Counted from the stretch's first letter, positions 1 to 8,860 are shown. The stretch: DNA of 64,000 bases from Tepidamorphaceae bacterium (GCA_028289445.1 JANQPO010000017.1:605537-669536); one strand, 5' to 3'. The notes: generated from the sequence alone by a model not told the origin. Translations and numbers: made by a program.

Positions 1-51
1 ATCACCACAGCCGATGAGATGATTGACGAAGTGCTTAACATTGTCCGCTAA
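1..51 (+). CDS. flgE: Flagellar hook protein FlgE, C-terminal end (partial)
   Basis: Only the last 16 codons and the TAA stop are inside the window. The reading frame ends ITTADEMIDEVLNIVR, the C-terminal helix typical of hook and rod axial proteins, where a heptad-like D0 helix closes the protein. It lies 35 bases ahead of flgK, the usual order flgE-flgK-flgL. The identification as FlgE rather than another axial protein rests on this context and the short C-terminal signature. Confidence 0.7.
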   Translation: MTTADEMIDEVLNIVR

Positions 52-86
52 AACTGAATGCGTGGGCCTGTTTTGAGGAGTGAGCG

Positions 87-1961
87 ATGGGACTGGGCAG
101 TGCTCTAGCGGCAGCGGCAAGCGGCCTGCGGATCACGCAGGATGCCGTTACGCTTGCCGCTAGAAACATCTCTAACGCCGATAATCCGGGCTACACCCGA
201 AAGTCGCTGCTTCAAGACGCGGTCATTGCCGGCGATCAAACCATCGGCGTCATGCTGGAAGGCTATACGCGCGACGTTTCCATGCTCATTCAGCGGGAGC
301 TGCGTGGCGAGTTGACCGGCTTTGGCTTCGCGCAGGCGATGAACACCTTCTACGACCGAATCGACAAGATGTTCGGTGCGCCTGGCAACGCAAACGCTCT
401 CGATACGCTTTACAACAGCTTGACCGAGAGTCTAGCCGAACTCGCCACAACGCCGGAATCGATTTCGGTCCAGACGCAAGTGGTCACGGACGCGCAGGTT
501 CTGGCGCAGCGATTGAACGGCATCAGCGGCGACATCCAAAACATGCGCCAGGAGGCAGAACAGCAAATCGGCGACATCGTCGAACGGGTCAACATCTTGT
601 TGAACGACCTGGAGGCGAACAACGAACGGATCGTCGCGCAGACGCGGGCGGGGCGCCCCCCGGTAGATCTGTTGGACCAGCGTGACCGAACCCTCGATGA
701 ATTATCGCGGTATATGGACTTGACGATCATCGATCGTCCCGATGGCGGTGTCAGCGTGCTGACCGGCAATGGAACCATGCTGTTCGACCAAAACGCCGCG
801 CGCCTGACATTTGACGAGCGCGCGACGCTCAACGCCGGGACGCTCTATCATCCAGACGACGCTCAGCGTGGCGTTGGAACCATCTCCATATTTTCGCCGG
901 CGGGCTATGAAGTCGATCTCGTCAAGGACAATGCGATCGGTGGCGGTGCGCTCGGCGCGCTGATCGAGTTGCGCGACGACGTGCTGGTCGAAGCACAACG
1001 CCAGCTCGATGAGTTCGCGGCCGCCTTGTCGCGCTCCTTCTCAGACAATCCGGTCGCAGGCACTGCAGCGACCGTCGGCGCGCAGGCTGGCTTCGATATC
1101 GACGTCGGCGCTCTGCAAGCCGGCGATCCGATTACGCTGACCTATGTGGACAACGTCTCCGGCGACACGGAGGTCGTGACATTCCTTCGCACGGACACCG
1201 CCTCGGTGCTGCCGCTTGGCGACGATGCGACGGCGCGGACCGACGACACGGTTTACGGCATCGACTTTTCCGGCGGCAATGCGGCAGTCGCGGCACAGAT
1301 CGGCGCGGCGCTCGGCGCCAACTTCACGGTCTCGGATCAGGGTGGGTCGACCATCCGCATTCTTGATGACGGCGCCGCCAACCAGGTCAACGTCGTATCG
1401 CTCGACGCGGTGGCCACTGCCACGGCGGTAACGGACCAGGGCCTCGGATTCCCGCTCTTCATCGATGGCGGCTATTCGCCCGAGATCTACTCGGGAACGC
1501 TGGACGATGGAGTCGGTCAGCTCGTCGGGTTTTCCGGTCGGATCGGCGTCAACACCGACATCATCGCCGATCCAAGCTTCCTTGTGACCTACTCGACCAG
1601 CCCGCCAACGTCGCCCGGCGATGCAACGCGACCGGAGGCAATGCTCGATAGGCTGACGGCAACCGACATTGCGTTTTCGCCGGCGACCGGGCTTGGCGGG
1701 TCGCACGCCTACGAAACCAGCGTCGAGGGCTTTCTGCGTCAGGTGATAACCTTTCAAGGTTCGGCTGCGGCGAATGCCGGCGAAGCCTTCTTGGCGCAGG
1801 ACCAGATCGTGACAACCTTGACGGAGACTTACGCCCAAGAGACCGGCGTCAATGTCGACGAAGAGATGGCACACCTCATTGAGTTACAGAACGCGTATGC
1901 CGCCAATGCTCGGGTCATCTCGGTGATCGACGAGATGATCGACACGTTGATGCGGATCTAG
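87..1961 (+). CDS. flgK: Flagellar hook-associated protein 1 (FlgK)
   Basis: FlgK forms the first ring of the hook-filament junction outside the cell. The protein is 624 aa, slightly longer than usual. The N-terminal axial motif NISNADNPGYTRK lies at about residues 27-39, and the C-terminal D0 helix ends LIELQNAYAANARVISVIDE. The middle (about 330-460) carries a threonine/aspartate-rich beta insert of the kind found in variable surface domains. A GAGGAG ribosome site lies 8 bases before the ATG. It is followed after 13 bases by flgL, so the two are surely co-transcribed, probably with flgE. Confidence 0.95.
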   Translation: MGLGSALAAAASGLRITQDAVTLAARNISNADNPGYTRKSLLQDAVIAGDQTIGVMLEGYTRDVSMLIQRELRGELTGFGFAQAMNTFYDRIDKMFGAPGNANALDTLYNSLTESLAELATTPESISVQTQVVTDAQVLAQRLNGISGDIQNMRQEAEQQIGDIVERVNILLNDLEANNERIVAQTRAGRPPVDLLDQRDRTLDELSRYMDLTIIDRPDGGVSVLTGNGTMLFDQNAARLTFDERATLNAGTLYHPDDAQRGVGTISIFSPAGYEVDLVKDNAIGGGALGALIELRDDVLVEAQRQLDEFAAALSRSFSDNPVAGTAATVGAQAGFDIDVGALQAGDPITLTYVDNVSGDTEVVTFLRTDTASVLPLGDDATARTDDTVYGIDFSGGNAAVAAQIGAALGANFTVSDQGGSTIRILDDGAANQVNVVSLDAVATATAVTDQGLGFPLFIDGGYSPEIYSGTLDDGVGQLVGFSGRIGVNTDIIADPSFLVTYSTSPPTSPGDATRPEAMLDRLTATDIAFSPATGLGGSHAYETSVEGFLRQVITFQGSAAANAGEAFLAQDQIVTTLTETYAQETGVNVDEEMAHLIELQNAYAANARVISVIDEMIDTLMRI

Positions 1962-1974
1962 TCGGAGTAGAGTC

Positions 1975-3468
1975 ATGGCGCTTGGACCGCTGAACCAGAC
2001 GACGGGGTATACGAGGGTCTTGGTCGACCTTCGCTCGCAGATGCTTGAGTTGCAGCGCCAACTTGGGACAGGCGAACGTGCTGAGACCTATGGCGGTCTG
2101 GGATCGATGCGCTTCACCTCGCTGGCGCTCAGCGACAGAACGTCCGAAGTCTCGGCCTACAAAGCGACGATTGCGCTCACATCCATTCGCTTGCAGGCGG
2201 CTGACCAGGCTCTGGGCCGGCTGGCCGAGGTTGCGAGCGAAGTAAAGAGCGAAGCGTTTTCGAGCGAGTTTCAACCTGAAGGAAGCGGTCGCACGATCGA
2301 GCAAAACGCTGCGATGTTGCGCCTAGACGAAATCGTTGCGCTCCTCAATTCTCGCGCCGACGACCGATATCTCTTTGGTGGAACCGAGCTTGATGCGCCG
2401 CCAGTTGAGACCTCTGATGTGATACTCAACGGGGATGGTGCGCGCGCCGGCGTGATCCAGATGATCGCGGAGCGCAAGGCCGCCGATCTGGGCACCACCG
2501 AACTCGGCCGGCTAACGACGACACCAAGCGCAACGGATCTAACCGTAGCGGAGGATGGCAGCCACCCGTTCGGCTTCAAGATCAACTCGATTGCCAGCAC
2601 CATCACAGGCGCGACGGCGTCCGGCCCAGCCGGCGCACCACCGTCTGCGACGCTGACACTTGGCGTGAACCAACCGATTTCGGGCGATACCGTTCAACTG
2701 GATTTGGCCTTGCCGGACGGCAGCAAAACGTCAGTCGTGCTGACGGCAACCGCCGGTGCGCCGGGGGAGGGTGAATTCCAGATTGGCGCCACCGTCGCAG
2801 ACACGATCACCAATCTCAATGCCGCGCTTCAAGCGGAGATGCAGCGGGCGGCGAACACCGAACTCGAAGCCGCATCCGCTATCGCCGCATCCGAGGCGTT
2901 CTTCAACGCAACCGAAGCAGCGCCGCCGCAGCGGGTTGACGGCCCGCCCTTCGACACCGCGACGGCGCTTGTTGCCGGCACGCCAGCCAATTCGGTGATC
3001 TGGTATCAGGGCACAACTAGTCTTGGTAATCCGCGCTTGACGGCCGAGGCACAGGTCGATGACGGCCTCAAGGTCGGTTACGGGCTTGAGGCCAACGAGG
3101 ATGCCTTTCGCTGGATGATCCAGCACGTGGCGGTTTTCGCGGCGGAAACGTTCTCGGTCTCAGATACCCACGACCGAGAACGCTATGATGCACTCAAGAC
3201 ACGTGTCGGTGTGGCACTCGATTACCCCGCCGGCATGCAAACCGTGAATCATGTTCTGGCCGAGATCGGTTTCGGACTGTCGGTTCTCCACAAGGCCGAT
3301 CAGCGTCACGATGACGAGTTGGCCATCGTGGAAGAACTGCGTGCCGACATTAGAGGCGTCGACACGAACCAGGTCGCGGCCGAACTGCTAACGATCCAGA
3401 CACGTCTGGAGGCGAGCTATGAGGTGACGGCCATCGTGTCGCAGATGCGGCTAACCAACTATCTGTAG
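1975..3468 (+). CDS. flgL: Flagellar hook-associated protein 3 / flagellin-like (FlgL)
   Basis: FlgL is the second junction protein between hook and filament. The 497-aa product has flagellin-type helical ends: an N-terminal helix ending in a TYGGLGSMR-like turn and a C-terminal helix around LLTIQTRLEASYEVTAIVSQ. Between them is a variable domain of about 300 residues with a beta-rich, flagellin-IN-like segment near residues 205-300. That is longer than the roughly 300 aa of enteric FlgL but normal for alphaproteobacteria. GGAG lies 9 bases before the ATG. The gene converges on flaF. Confidence 0.9.
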   Translation: MALGPLNQTTGYTRVLVDLRSQMLELQRQLGTGERAETYGGLGSMRFTSLALSDRTSEVSAYKATIALTSIRLQAADQALGRLAEVASEVKSEAFSSEFQPEGSGRTIEQNAAMLRLDEIVALLNSRADDRYLFGGTELDAPPVETSDVILNGDGARAGVIQMIAERKAADLGTTELGRLTTTPSATDLTVAEDGSHPFGFKINSIASTITGATASGPAGAPPSATLTLGVNQPISGDTVQLDLALPDGSKTSVVLTATAGAPGEGEFQIGATVADTITNLNAALQAEMQRAANTELEAASAIAASEAFFNATEAAPPQRVDGPPFDTATALVAGTPANSVIWYQGTTSLGNPRLTAEAQVDDGLKVGYGLEANEDAFRWMIQHVAVFAAETFSVSDTHDRERYDALKTRVGVALDYPAGMQTVNHVLAEIGFGLSVLHKADQRHDDELAIVEELRADIRGVDTNQVAAELLTIQTRLEASYEVTAIVSQMRLTNYL

Positions 3469-3489
3469 CTAGCGCATCTATCGTTCCAG

Positions 3490-3512
3490 AAAAAAGCGGC
3501 CTCTCGGCCGCC
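3490..3512 (-). terminator. Rho-independent terminator of flbT-flaF
   Basis: Read leftward, a perfect GCGGCC-GAGA-GGCCGC hairpin (3496-3511) is followed by six T residues (A run at 3490-3495 on the plus strand). It lies 30 bases past the flaF stop, so it ends that transcript. On the plus strand it has only a short T tail, so it would serve flgL poorly. Confidence 0.85.
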
Positions 3513-3541
3513 TTCCTGCATCGCTGCTTTTCGCGCTTCGC

Positions 3542-3907
3542 TCAATCCTCGCCGCGCAACCCCGCAGCGACATCGCGGTTGATCCGGATGATCGATCGAA
3601 GCGCCTGACGGTCGAGACCGGCTTGCGCTTCCATACCTTGTCGGAAGATGAAGATCGAAAGGTTGGCGATGTTTTGTTTGATCATATCAGGGAGCGGGTT
3701 CTCCGGCCGGGTGACGGAGGTCGCGAACACCACCCACAACTGACGGTTGTAGTAGATCGCCTCGCGCCAAGCCTCGGCATCGTTCGTGTTGGTGTCGATG
3801 AGAGATTGCAATCTTGATGCGGCTTTAGTGAGGAGCGCGGCTTCAAGTTCCCTGGGATGAACCGTCGCTTGAGCTGTCTGCGCGTATGCCTGTGCCGCAT
3901 GTTGCAT
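3542..3907 (-). CDS. flaF: Flagellar biosynthesis regulator FlaF
   Basis: FlaF is a small cytoplasmic protein needed for flagellin synthesis and secretion in alphaproteobacteria, acting opposite to FlbT. The 121-aa product has the family-typical N-terminus (MQHAAQAYAQTA) and the central stretch TNDAEAWREAIYYNRQLWVVF. An AAGGAG site lies 10 bases before its ATG, inside the end of flbT. The two genes overlap by 65 bases, so their translation is probably coupled. Length and context fit FlaF well. Confidence 0.92.
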   Translation of the reverse strand: MQHAAQAYAQTAQATVHPRELEAALLTKAASRLQSLIDTNTNDAEAWREAIYYNRQLWVVFATSVTRPENPLPDMIKQNIANLSIFIFRQGMEAQAGLDRQALRSIIRINRDVAAGLRGED

Positions 3908-4283
3908 GTTCTATGAGCTCCTTCTCATAAGCGATTAGCTTTTTCGCTTGCTTCAAGGCTTTATAGAACTCGCTGGTTAAGATGCTGTTATTGATAGCAT
4001 TTAGGTAAGGCGCCGTGCTCGGTGCGGCATCAAGCATGGCCTTCTCGAGCTTCAAGAAAATGTCGCCATTGGCGCCGATATCGCCGTCCAGATACATCAG
4101 CTGAACGGCCAAGTAGATCCGCTTGGCGGGGCTGTCCGCCGTCTCGGGCGTCAAAATGTCTTTCTCGCGCAGGATCGGCGCCTTCCCCTCAATGAACAGC
4201 CGGGTGCGTTGATTGTCATTGGTGATCACGCTGTCACCGAGGATGATCCGCTCGCCTGGTTTCAACTCTACCTTGAGGGCCAT
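3843..4283 (-). CDS. flbT: Flagellin translation repressor FlbT
   Basis: In Caulobacter FlbT binds flagellin mRNA leaders and blocks translation until the hook is complete. The 146-aa protein opens MALKVELKPGERIILGDSVI, the conserved FlbT beta start, and keeps the helical half around LAVQLMYLDGD. A GGGAGA site lies 9 bases upstream. The last 21 codons overlap flaF, so the C-terminal tail (serine-rich, SSSDGSSQGT) may be constrained by the other frame. It lies directly downstream of the flagellin it would control, on the same strand. Confidence 0.92.
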   Translation of the reverse strand: MALKVELKPGERIILGDSVITNDNQRTRLFIEGKAPILREKDILTPETADSPAKRIYLAVQLMYLDGDIGANGDIFLKLEKAMLDAAPSTAPYLNAINNSILTSEFYKALKQAKKLIAYEKELIEHATCGTGIRADSSSDGSSQGT

Positions 4284-4337
4284 GCCACGTCTCCCGAAGC
4301 TGATTCGGCAAAAAGAATAGTGCCAATCCTATCTATG

Positions 4338-4368
4338 AAAAGAAAACGGCGGGGCCGAGGCCCCGCCG
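4338..4368 (-). terminator. Flagellin transcription terminator
   Basis: A perfect GC-rich palindrome (CGGCGGGGCC and its complement, 4347-4368) lies 28 bases past the flagellin stop. Read on the minus strand it is followed by TTTTCTTTT (4338-4346). This is a strong intrinsic terminator, as expected for a very highly expressed gene, and it separates flagellin from flbT. Confidence 0.88.
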
Positions 4369-4395
4369 TGTCCAACTGTGTATTTCGCTGTCGCC

Positions 4396-6261
4396 TTAGA
4401 ACAGGCGCAGCACGTTCTGGTCGGCCTGGGCCGCCAAGGACAGTGCTGTGGTGGACAGCTGCTGACGGGTCTGCAGGGCCAACAGGTTGGCGCCTTCCTC
4501 GTTGAGGTCGGCCAGGGTCAGATTGTCCGCACCGGCGATCAGCGTGTTGATCGTCGCCTTCGTGAACTCCTGACGGTTCTCCACGATCGACAGGTTCGAA
4601 CCAAAGGCCGAAGACTGCGACCGCAGCGAGGTGAGCGCGTCACCAAGCGCCGTCAGACGCGTGTCCAGCGCGCTGTTGGTTGCGAAATCACCCGCCGTCA
4701 CAGACGTGATCGACAAGCTCGTGGTGTTGATGCCCGACGTGGAAGTCGACTGGATCGTCAGCGAAGACGTGTTCTGTTCGTTGAACACAACCCGCAGCGC
4801 GTCGCCTTCCAAGAGGTTGATGCCGTTGAACGTTGCATCCTCTGCCAGCTTGTTGAGCTGAGAGCGGATCTCGTTGAACTGCGTCTCCAGGTCACGGCGG
4901 ACTTCGTTGCCCTTAATCGTCGTCGAACCCGCTCCACCCGTGATCGTGTCGGCGTCGGTGTTGAGGCCGGCAACCGTCAGATCGGTGGATGAGGTCGAGT
5001 TGAAGTTGATCTTGAGCTCGCCATCGTCATTCGACGCAACCACACCGGCGTTGGTGAGGTCGGTGTCGCCGGCGATTGCCGTCACGAGCTGATCGACCGT
5101 CCGCAGAGTCGCAGACGAACCGGCCGTCACCGTCGGCGCACCGCCGAAGACGTCGTTGACGCCAGCACCGGCAACGGTGATCGAGTTGGTGCCGTTGGCA
5201 AGACCATTGATCGAGATCGTGCCGCCAGTATTGACGGCCGTGGCCGAGATGTTGGCCGCGTCGATCGCCGCCTGGATGACCGTCACGGCATCGTCGGCAT
5301 CGCCGGCGTTGACGCTGGTCAGGTCGATGTTGGCAGTGGTGTTGGTGCCGTCGCTCACCGTGAAGGTGAACGTTTCGGCAGCCGTGCCGGTGGCCGACTG
5401 ACCCGTCGTGGCGGGGTCGGAGATACCAAGGTCGGTGACCGCTTGGTTGTTGGCACCGAGACCGCCACCGTCAACAACGGCGACACTGTCGACCGTGATC
5501 GTGAAGGCACCGGCATTGTCACCGGTGAAGATCAAGGTGTCGCCGGCGCCGTTTTTGCTGGCAGTGATATTGACACCGGCCGCCGTCGCCTGAGCGTTGA
5601 TTTCGGCGATGGCCTCGTCGATGTCGTAAGTGTTGTCACCGCCGGCACCACCGGCACCCGAACCAGCACGATCAAGTGTGACGGTCGTGGTATTGCCTTC
5701 GCCATCATCGATGTCGAAGGTCAACGTATCACCGGCATCATTCGACAGATCGATGTTGGTGAACGCGTTTGCCGCTGTAAAGGTCGCAGCCGCAGCGGCA
5801 TCCGGAGCAGCGAAGGCACCGGCACCAGCCACGGTCGATTGCGTCGCGCCCGAAGCTTCAAGAGAAACGTCGACCGCCGCAGCCAAGCCACCGCCGGAAA
5901 TCGTCAGATTGCCGGAAGCAGTCGAGCTGAGCGCGAACGACTTCGACTGGAACGTGTTGTCCTGGCGCGCCTGGCGGACCGTCGATTGAAGCGATTCAAC
6001 GGTGTTCGTGATCGCCTTAAGGCCATTGTCGGCCGCTTCGATGGTTTTAATCGCATTCGACATGGAGTCGAGCAGCGACGACAAGTCCGAAGCGCGCGAA
6101 TTCAGCGACGAAGCGGTGAAGAAGTTGGTCGGATTGTCGAGAGCAGAGTTGACCTTCTTGCCGGTGGCAAGGCGGGTCTGAGTCTGCGAGATGAGGTCCG
6201 ACGTCTGCTGCAACGCAAGAAGGTTGGAGCGGACGCCCGACGAGAGAACGATGTCAGACAT
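4396..6261 (-). CDS. Flagellin, large form
   Basis: This is the filament subunit, exported by the flagellar type III system. The conserved D0/D1 N-terminus begins MSDIVLSSGVRSNLLALQQT, and the C-terminus ends with a helix containing LLALQTRQQLSTTALSLAAQ. I chose the ATG at 6261 over an upstream one because AGGAAAGGA precedes it. At 621 aa it is about twice the length of many alphaproteobacterial flagellins. The extra sequence is a Gly/Thr/Asp-rich central domain (about residues 125-440) with repeated flagellin-IN-like beta modules. It is a single flagellin gene with its own terminator. Confidence 0.95.
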   Translation of the reverse strand: MSDIVLSSGVRSNLLALQQTSDLISQTQTRLATGKKVNSALDNPTNFFTASSLNSRASDLSSLLDSMSNAIKTIEAADNGLKAITNTVESLQSTVRQARQDNTFQSKSFALSSTASGNLTISGGGLAAAVDVSLEASGATQSTVAGAGAFAAPDAAAAATFTAANAFTNIDLSNDAGDTLTFDIDDGEGNTTTVTLDRAGSGAGGAGGDNTYDIDEAIAEINAQATAAGVNITASKNGAGDTLIFTGDNAGAFTITVDSVAVVDGGGLGANNQAVTDLGISDPATTGQSATGTAAETFTFTVSDGTNTTANIDLTSVNAGDADDAVTVIQAAIDAANISATAVNTGGTISINGLANGTNSITVAGAGVNDVFGGAPTVTAGSSATLRTVDQLVTAIAGDTDLTNAGVVASNDDGELKINFNSTSSTDLTVAGLNTDADTITGGAGSTTIKGNEVRRDLETQFNEIRSQLNKLAEDATFNGINLLEGDALRVVFNEQNTSSLTIQSTSTSGINTTSLSITSVTAGDFATNSALDTRLTALGDALTSLRSQSSAFGSNLSIVENRQEFTKATINTLIAGADNLTLADLNEEGANLLALQTRQQLSTTALSLAAQADQNVLRLF

Positions 6262-6404
6262 GACTGGTCCTTTCCTAGGAATACTCCGTTTACGCGTTCC
6301 CTTCTGGAAACGTATGCAAAGGAATCGCACGGCGGGACCTAACGGGCCGTTAATTTCTCAACTTTGAATTGAGCGCGATTTACCAGTATTAATTGAAAAT
6401 GAAT

Positions 6405-6428
6405 CGGCCGGCGGAGTTCCGCCGGCCG
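6405..6428 (-). terminator. Terminator downstream of the FlaG-like gene
   Basis: A perfect 10-bp stem CGGCCGGCGG with a 4-base loop is followed on the minus strand by ATTCATTTTC. It begins 30 bases past the FlaG-like stop and precedes the flagellin promoter region, insulating flagellin from upstream transcription. Confidence 0.8.
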
Positions 6429-6458
6429 ATTTCGTAAGTTCAGTTGTTTTGCGGTGTG

Positions 6459-6830
6459 TTAGGCTTCTTCGGATGTCTCGCCGGTGTCGCTGGACGCGGC
6501 GGACAATGTCTCGCGCGCATACTCGCGGACATTCAAGAGGACATCGTCCGGGATCTGCACCTTGACCTCGCCGGTGCGCTCCTCAACGGCCTGGAAGAGG
6601 AGGACTTCCGTCTCCGGGTCGATCACGTTGCGGCGATCGATCGTCGGCTGGGCGGGTTCAGACTGCTTGTCGTCGAGCGACGGACCCTTGTGATCGGCTT
6701 CGGCGGGTGGCACTGACTGTCCCGCGGCGGCCCTGACCGTATTGGGTCCCTGTGCGTTCGTCGGTTGGCCAGCGGCGCTGTGCTCCGACGTCGAAGGAAT
6801 TTGGCTTCTGCCAAGCGCTCCGGTTTCCAT
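6459..6830 (-). CDS. FlaG-like flagellar protein
   Basis: The 123-aa product has a low-complexity, polar N-terminal two thirds. The C-terminal segment LFQAVEERTGEVKVQIPDD resembles the FlaG core (a turn with TGEV followed by QIP and a helix). FlaG is linked to filament length. I chose the ATG at 6830 because AAGGAG sits 8 bases upstream; a TTG start at 6857 is also open. It lies upstream of flagellin on the same strand but behind its own terminator. Family assignment rests on the short C-terminal motif only. Confidence 0.6.
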   Translation of the reverse strand: METGALGRSQIPSTSEHSAAGQPTNAQGPNTVRAAAGQSVPPAEADHKGPSLDDKQSEPAQPTIDRRNVIDPETEVLLFQAVEERTGEVKVQIPDDVLLNVREYARETLSAASSDTGETSEEA

Positions 6831-6969
6831 ACTCCCTACTCCTTGGGAACTGCGCAATGCGCGGGAGAGTATCAGCCGGCAATGAATCGTTCCTTAACCG
6901 GATCGTTACACATTCCTGAGTCGCGATTCAGCGAATGAATCGAAAGGGTTGTGAGCTTCTAGTTTTGCC

Positions 6970-7446
6970 TCAGATGGCCGTATCGAGGCTTATCGGCGCT
7001 GCTCGCCCGGGTTGTTTCGTTTCTTCCAAGGCGTTGGGATCGTAAACCGTTGGTCCAACGCGGTTCTTTTCGATGAGTGCGTTCACGCCCTTGACAATTC
7101 GCAATGTGGTATCGCGGGCTCGTTCAACCGTCGGTAGGTTTCTCGCGGCTGTCTCAGCAAGCCGGTCGTGGCTTGCCACTAAGCGCTCAGCAGTCTCGGG
7201 CGCCAGCTCCCGCAGGCGTGCGCCGGACGCTTCGATAGTCGCCATATAGTGTGTGTAACTGTCGGCGAGGCCGGCTTTTCGGTCCGAAAGCGCAACCGCA
7301 TCTTTGAAGCGGGCGGCCTTGAGATGATCCGTCTCTTCGGCGAGCACGACGCGCAGATCATCGATAGTCGTCGTGGCGGCCGCGGCAAACATCTGAGCAT
7401 CTTCTGCAGTCTCAATCATATGGCTCGCCTGGCTTGCTTGGGTCAT
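6970..7446 (-). CDS. FlgN-like flagellar export chaperone
   Basis: This 158-aa, almost entirely helical protein is predicted to form a coiled coil. It is the size and type of FlgN, the cytosolic chaperone that keeps FlgK and FlgL unfolded before export. Visible features are a conserved early segment (DLRVVLAEETDHLKAARF) and a helix ending ALIEKNRVGPTVYDP, followed by an extended polar tail. Its start overlaps the flgJ stop by four bases, giving translational coupling. The FlgN label is inferred from operon position and helix pattern. Confidence 0.7.
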   Translation of the reverse strand: MTQASQASHMIETAEDAQMFAAAATTTIDDLRVVLAEETDHLKAARFKDAVALSDRKAGLADSYTHYMATIEASGARLRELAPETAERLVASHDRLAETAARNLPTVERARDTTLRIVKGVNALIEKNRVGPTVYDPNALEETKQPGRAAPISLDTAI

Positions 7447-7733
7447 TGCGTCGTCTCCTGGAGCTTGATCATCTCGCGATAAATCTGATCGGCAACACCG
7501 ATCCCGCCGGCATCGGTAATCGCTTTGGCGTACTCCTCCGTCAGCATCGAACGATAGGTGTCCTGCGCGTAGCCACCGCCGGTCAGCGGATCATTGCCGA
7601 CACCTTCCATCATGGTGTTCATCATCACAGACAGGAACGAAGCCTCGAATTCTTCGGCGATCTGGCGCGCTTGATCGGGCGACTGCGGCGTCTTAAGGGC
7701 CGCGGCGGTGTTGGCGAAGACCGGGTCCATCAC
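7443..7733 (-). CDS. flgJ: Rod-binding protein FlgJ, single-domain form
   Basis: The product is 96 aa and contains only the rod-cap domain: QIAEEFEASFLSVMMNTMMEG, then GGGYAQDTYRSMLTEEYAKA. The C-terminal peptidoglycan hydrolase of enteric FlgJ is absent, as is usual in alphaproteobacteria. A separate lytic enzyme must therefore open the wall, and none is seen in this window. The gene overlaps flgI and flgN by four bases on each side, so the three form a tightly coupled operon. Confidence 0.9.
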   Translation of the reverse strand: MMDPVFANTAAALKTPQSPDQARQIAEEFEASFLSVMMNTMMEGVGNDPLTGGGYAQDTYRSMLTEEYAKAITDAGGIGVADQIYREMIKLQETTQ

Positions 7734-8860
7734 ATGATCTCAATTTCAGCCTGCAGCGCACCGGCAGCTTTGATCGCTTGCAGTATGGCGATCAAATCTC
7801 GCGGGCCGATGCCAAGCGCATTGAGACCATCGATGAGTTCGGCAAGTGAGACACCGTCTTCGATAATCGCCAGACGATTCCCCGCCTCGTCATCGACGGC
7901 CACCTCGGTGCGCGGAACGACGACAGTGTCGCCTTGTGCCAGCGGATTGGGCTGCGACACCTGCGGGGCTTCGGCCACCGTAACCGTGAGGTTGCCTTGC
8001 GCGACCGCAACCGTCGAGACGCGGACGCTTTGACCCATAACGATGATGCCGGAGTTTTCGTCTATCACGACTTTGGCCGTCAGGTCGGGTTCGACCCGCA
8101 GCTGCTCGATATCGGTCAACAGACCGACAATGTTGCCGGCATAGTCAGCGGGCAGGGTGAGGCGCACGGTGGCCGGATCGATCGGCAGTGCGGCGTCAGT
8201 GCCGATGAAGGAATTAATGGTCTGCGCGATCCGCCGGGACGTCGTGAAGTCAGGATTGCGGAGCGCGAGGCGCAGCGATTGCAGGTTAGCCAGGTCGAAG
8301 GGGACTTCACGTTCAACAAGCGCGCCATTCGCGATGCGCCCGGAAGTCGGCACGCCGCGCACGACCGACGCGGCGTCGCCCTCGGCCGAGAAGCCGCCGA
8401 TGGCCACCGGCCCCTGCGCCACTGCAAAGACTTCACCGTTCGCGCCCAAAAGGGGCGTAACGAGAAGCGTGCCGCCTTGCAGGCTCGTTGCGTCGCCAAG
8501 GCCGGACACCGTGACGTCGACCCGCGTGCCCTGGGTCGAGAACGCCGGCAGATTGGCGGTCACCATGACGGCGGCGACATTGGCGGTGCGAAGTGCCGAC
8601 CCGCGTGTGTTGACCCCAAGGCGTTCGAGCATCGCTTCGAGGCTTTGACGCGTGAACACAGAGTTGGTGAGCGAGTCGCCAGTTCCGTTCAGACCGACGA
8701 CAAGACCGTATCCGACAAGCTGGTTCTCGCGGACGCCCTCGATATCGACAATATCCTTGATCCGTGAGGCGGCTTGCACGTGCGGTGCTCCGATGAGAGC
8801 CATCACGGTCATCATCGCCACGATCCATCCAAACCGCATACGGTTGTGTCGCGCTGTCAT
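7730..8860 (-). CDS. flgI: Flagellar P-ring protein FlgI
   Basis: FlgI builds the ring around the rod at the peptidoglycan layer and is exported by Sec. The start at 8860 (376 aa) has GGGGAG upstream. It is followed by a signal peptide with a hydrophobic core (IVAMMTVMALIGAPHVQA) cleaved before ASRIKDI. The conserved block RENQLVGYGLVVGLNGTGDS follows. The C-terminal LIDGLNALGIGPRDLIAILQ is also classic FlgI. A sigma54 promoter lies 62 bases upstream. It is first in the operon flgI-flgJ-flgN. Confidence 0.97.
   Translation of the reverse strand: MTARHNRMRFGWIVAMMTVMALIGAPHVQAASRIKDIVDIEGVRENQLVGYGLVVGLNGTGDSLTNSVFTRQSLEAMLERLGVNTRGSALRTANVAAVMVTANLPAFSTQGTRVDVTVSGLGDATSLQGGTLLVTPLLGANGEVFAVAQGPVAIGGFSAEGDAASVVRGVPTSGRIANGALVEREVPFDLANLQSLRLALRNPDFTTSRRIAQTINSFIGTDAALPIDPATVRLTLPADYAGNIVGLLTDIEQLRVEPDLTAKVVIDENSGIIVMGQSVRVSTVAVAQGNLTVTVAEAPQVSQPNPLAQGDTVVVPRTEVAVDDEAGNRLAIIEDGVSLAELIDGLNALGIGPRDLIAILQAIKAAGALQAEIEIM

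Noticed and set aside
5443..6342. A 299-codon open frame on the plus strand over the flagellin gene, and several smaller ones
   Set aside because: It is antisense to a clear flagellin with strong motifs. The translation is Arg/Gly-rich with no family features or ribosome site. It is a by-product of GC-rich codon use.
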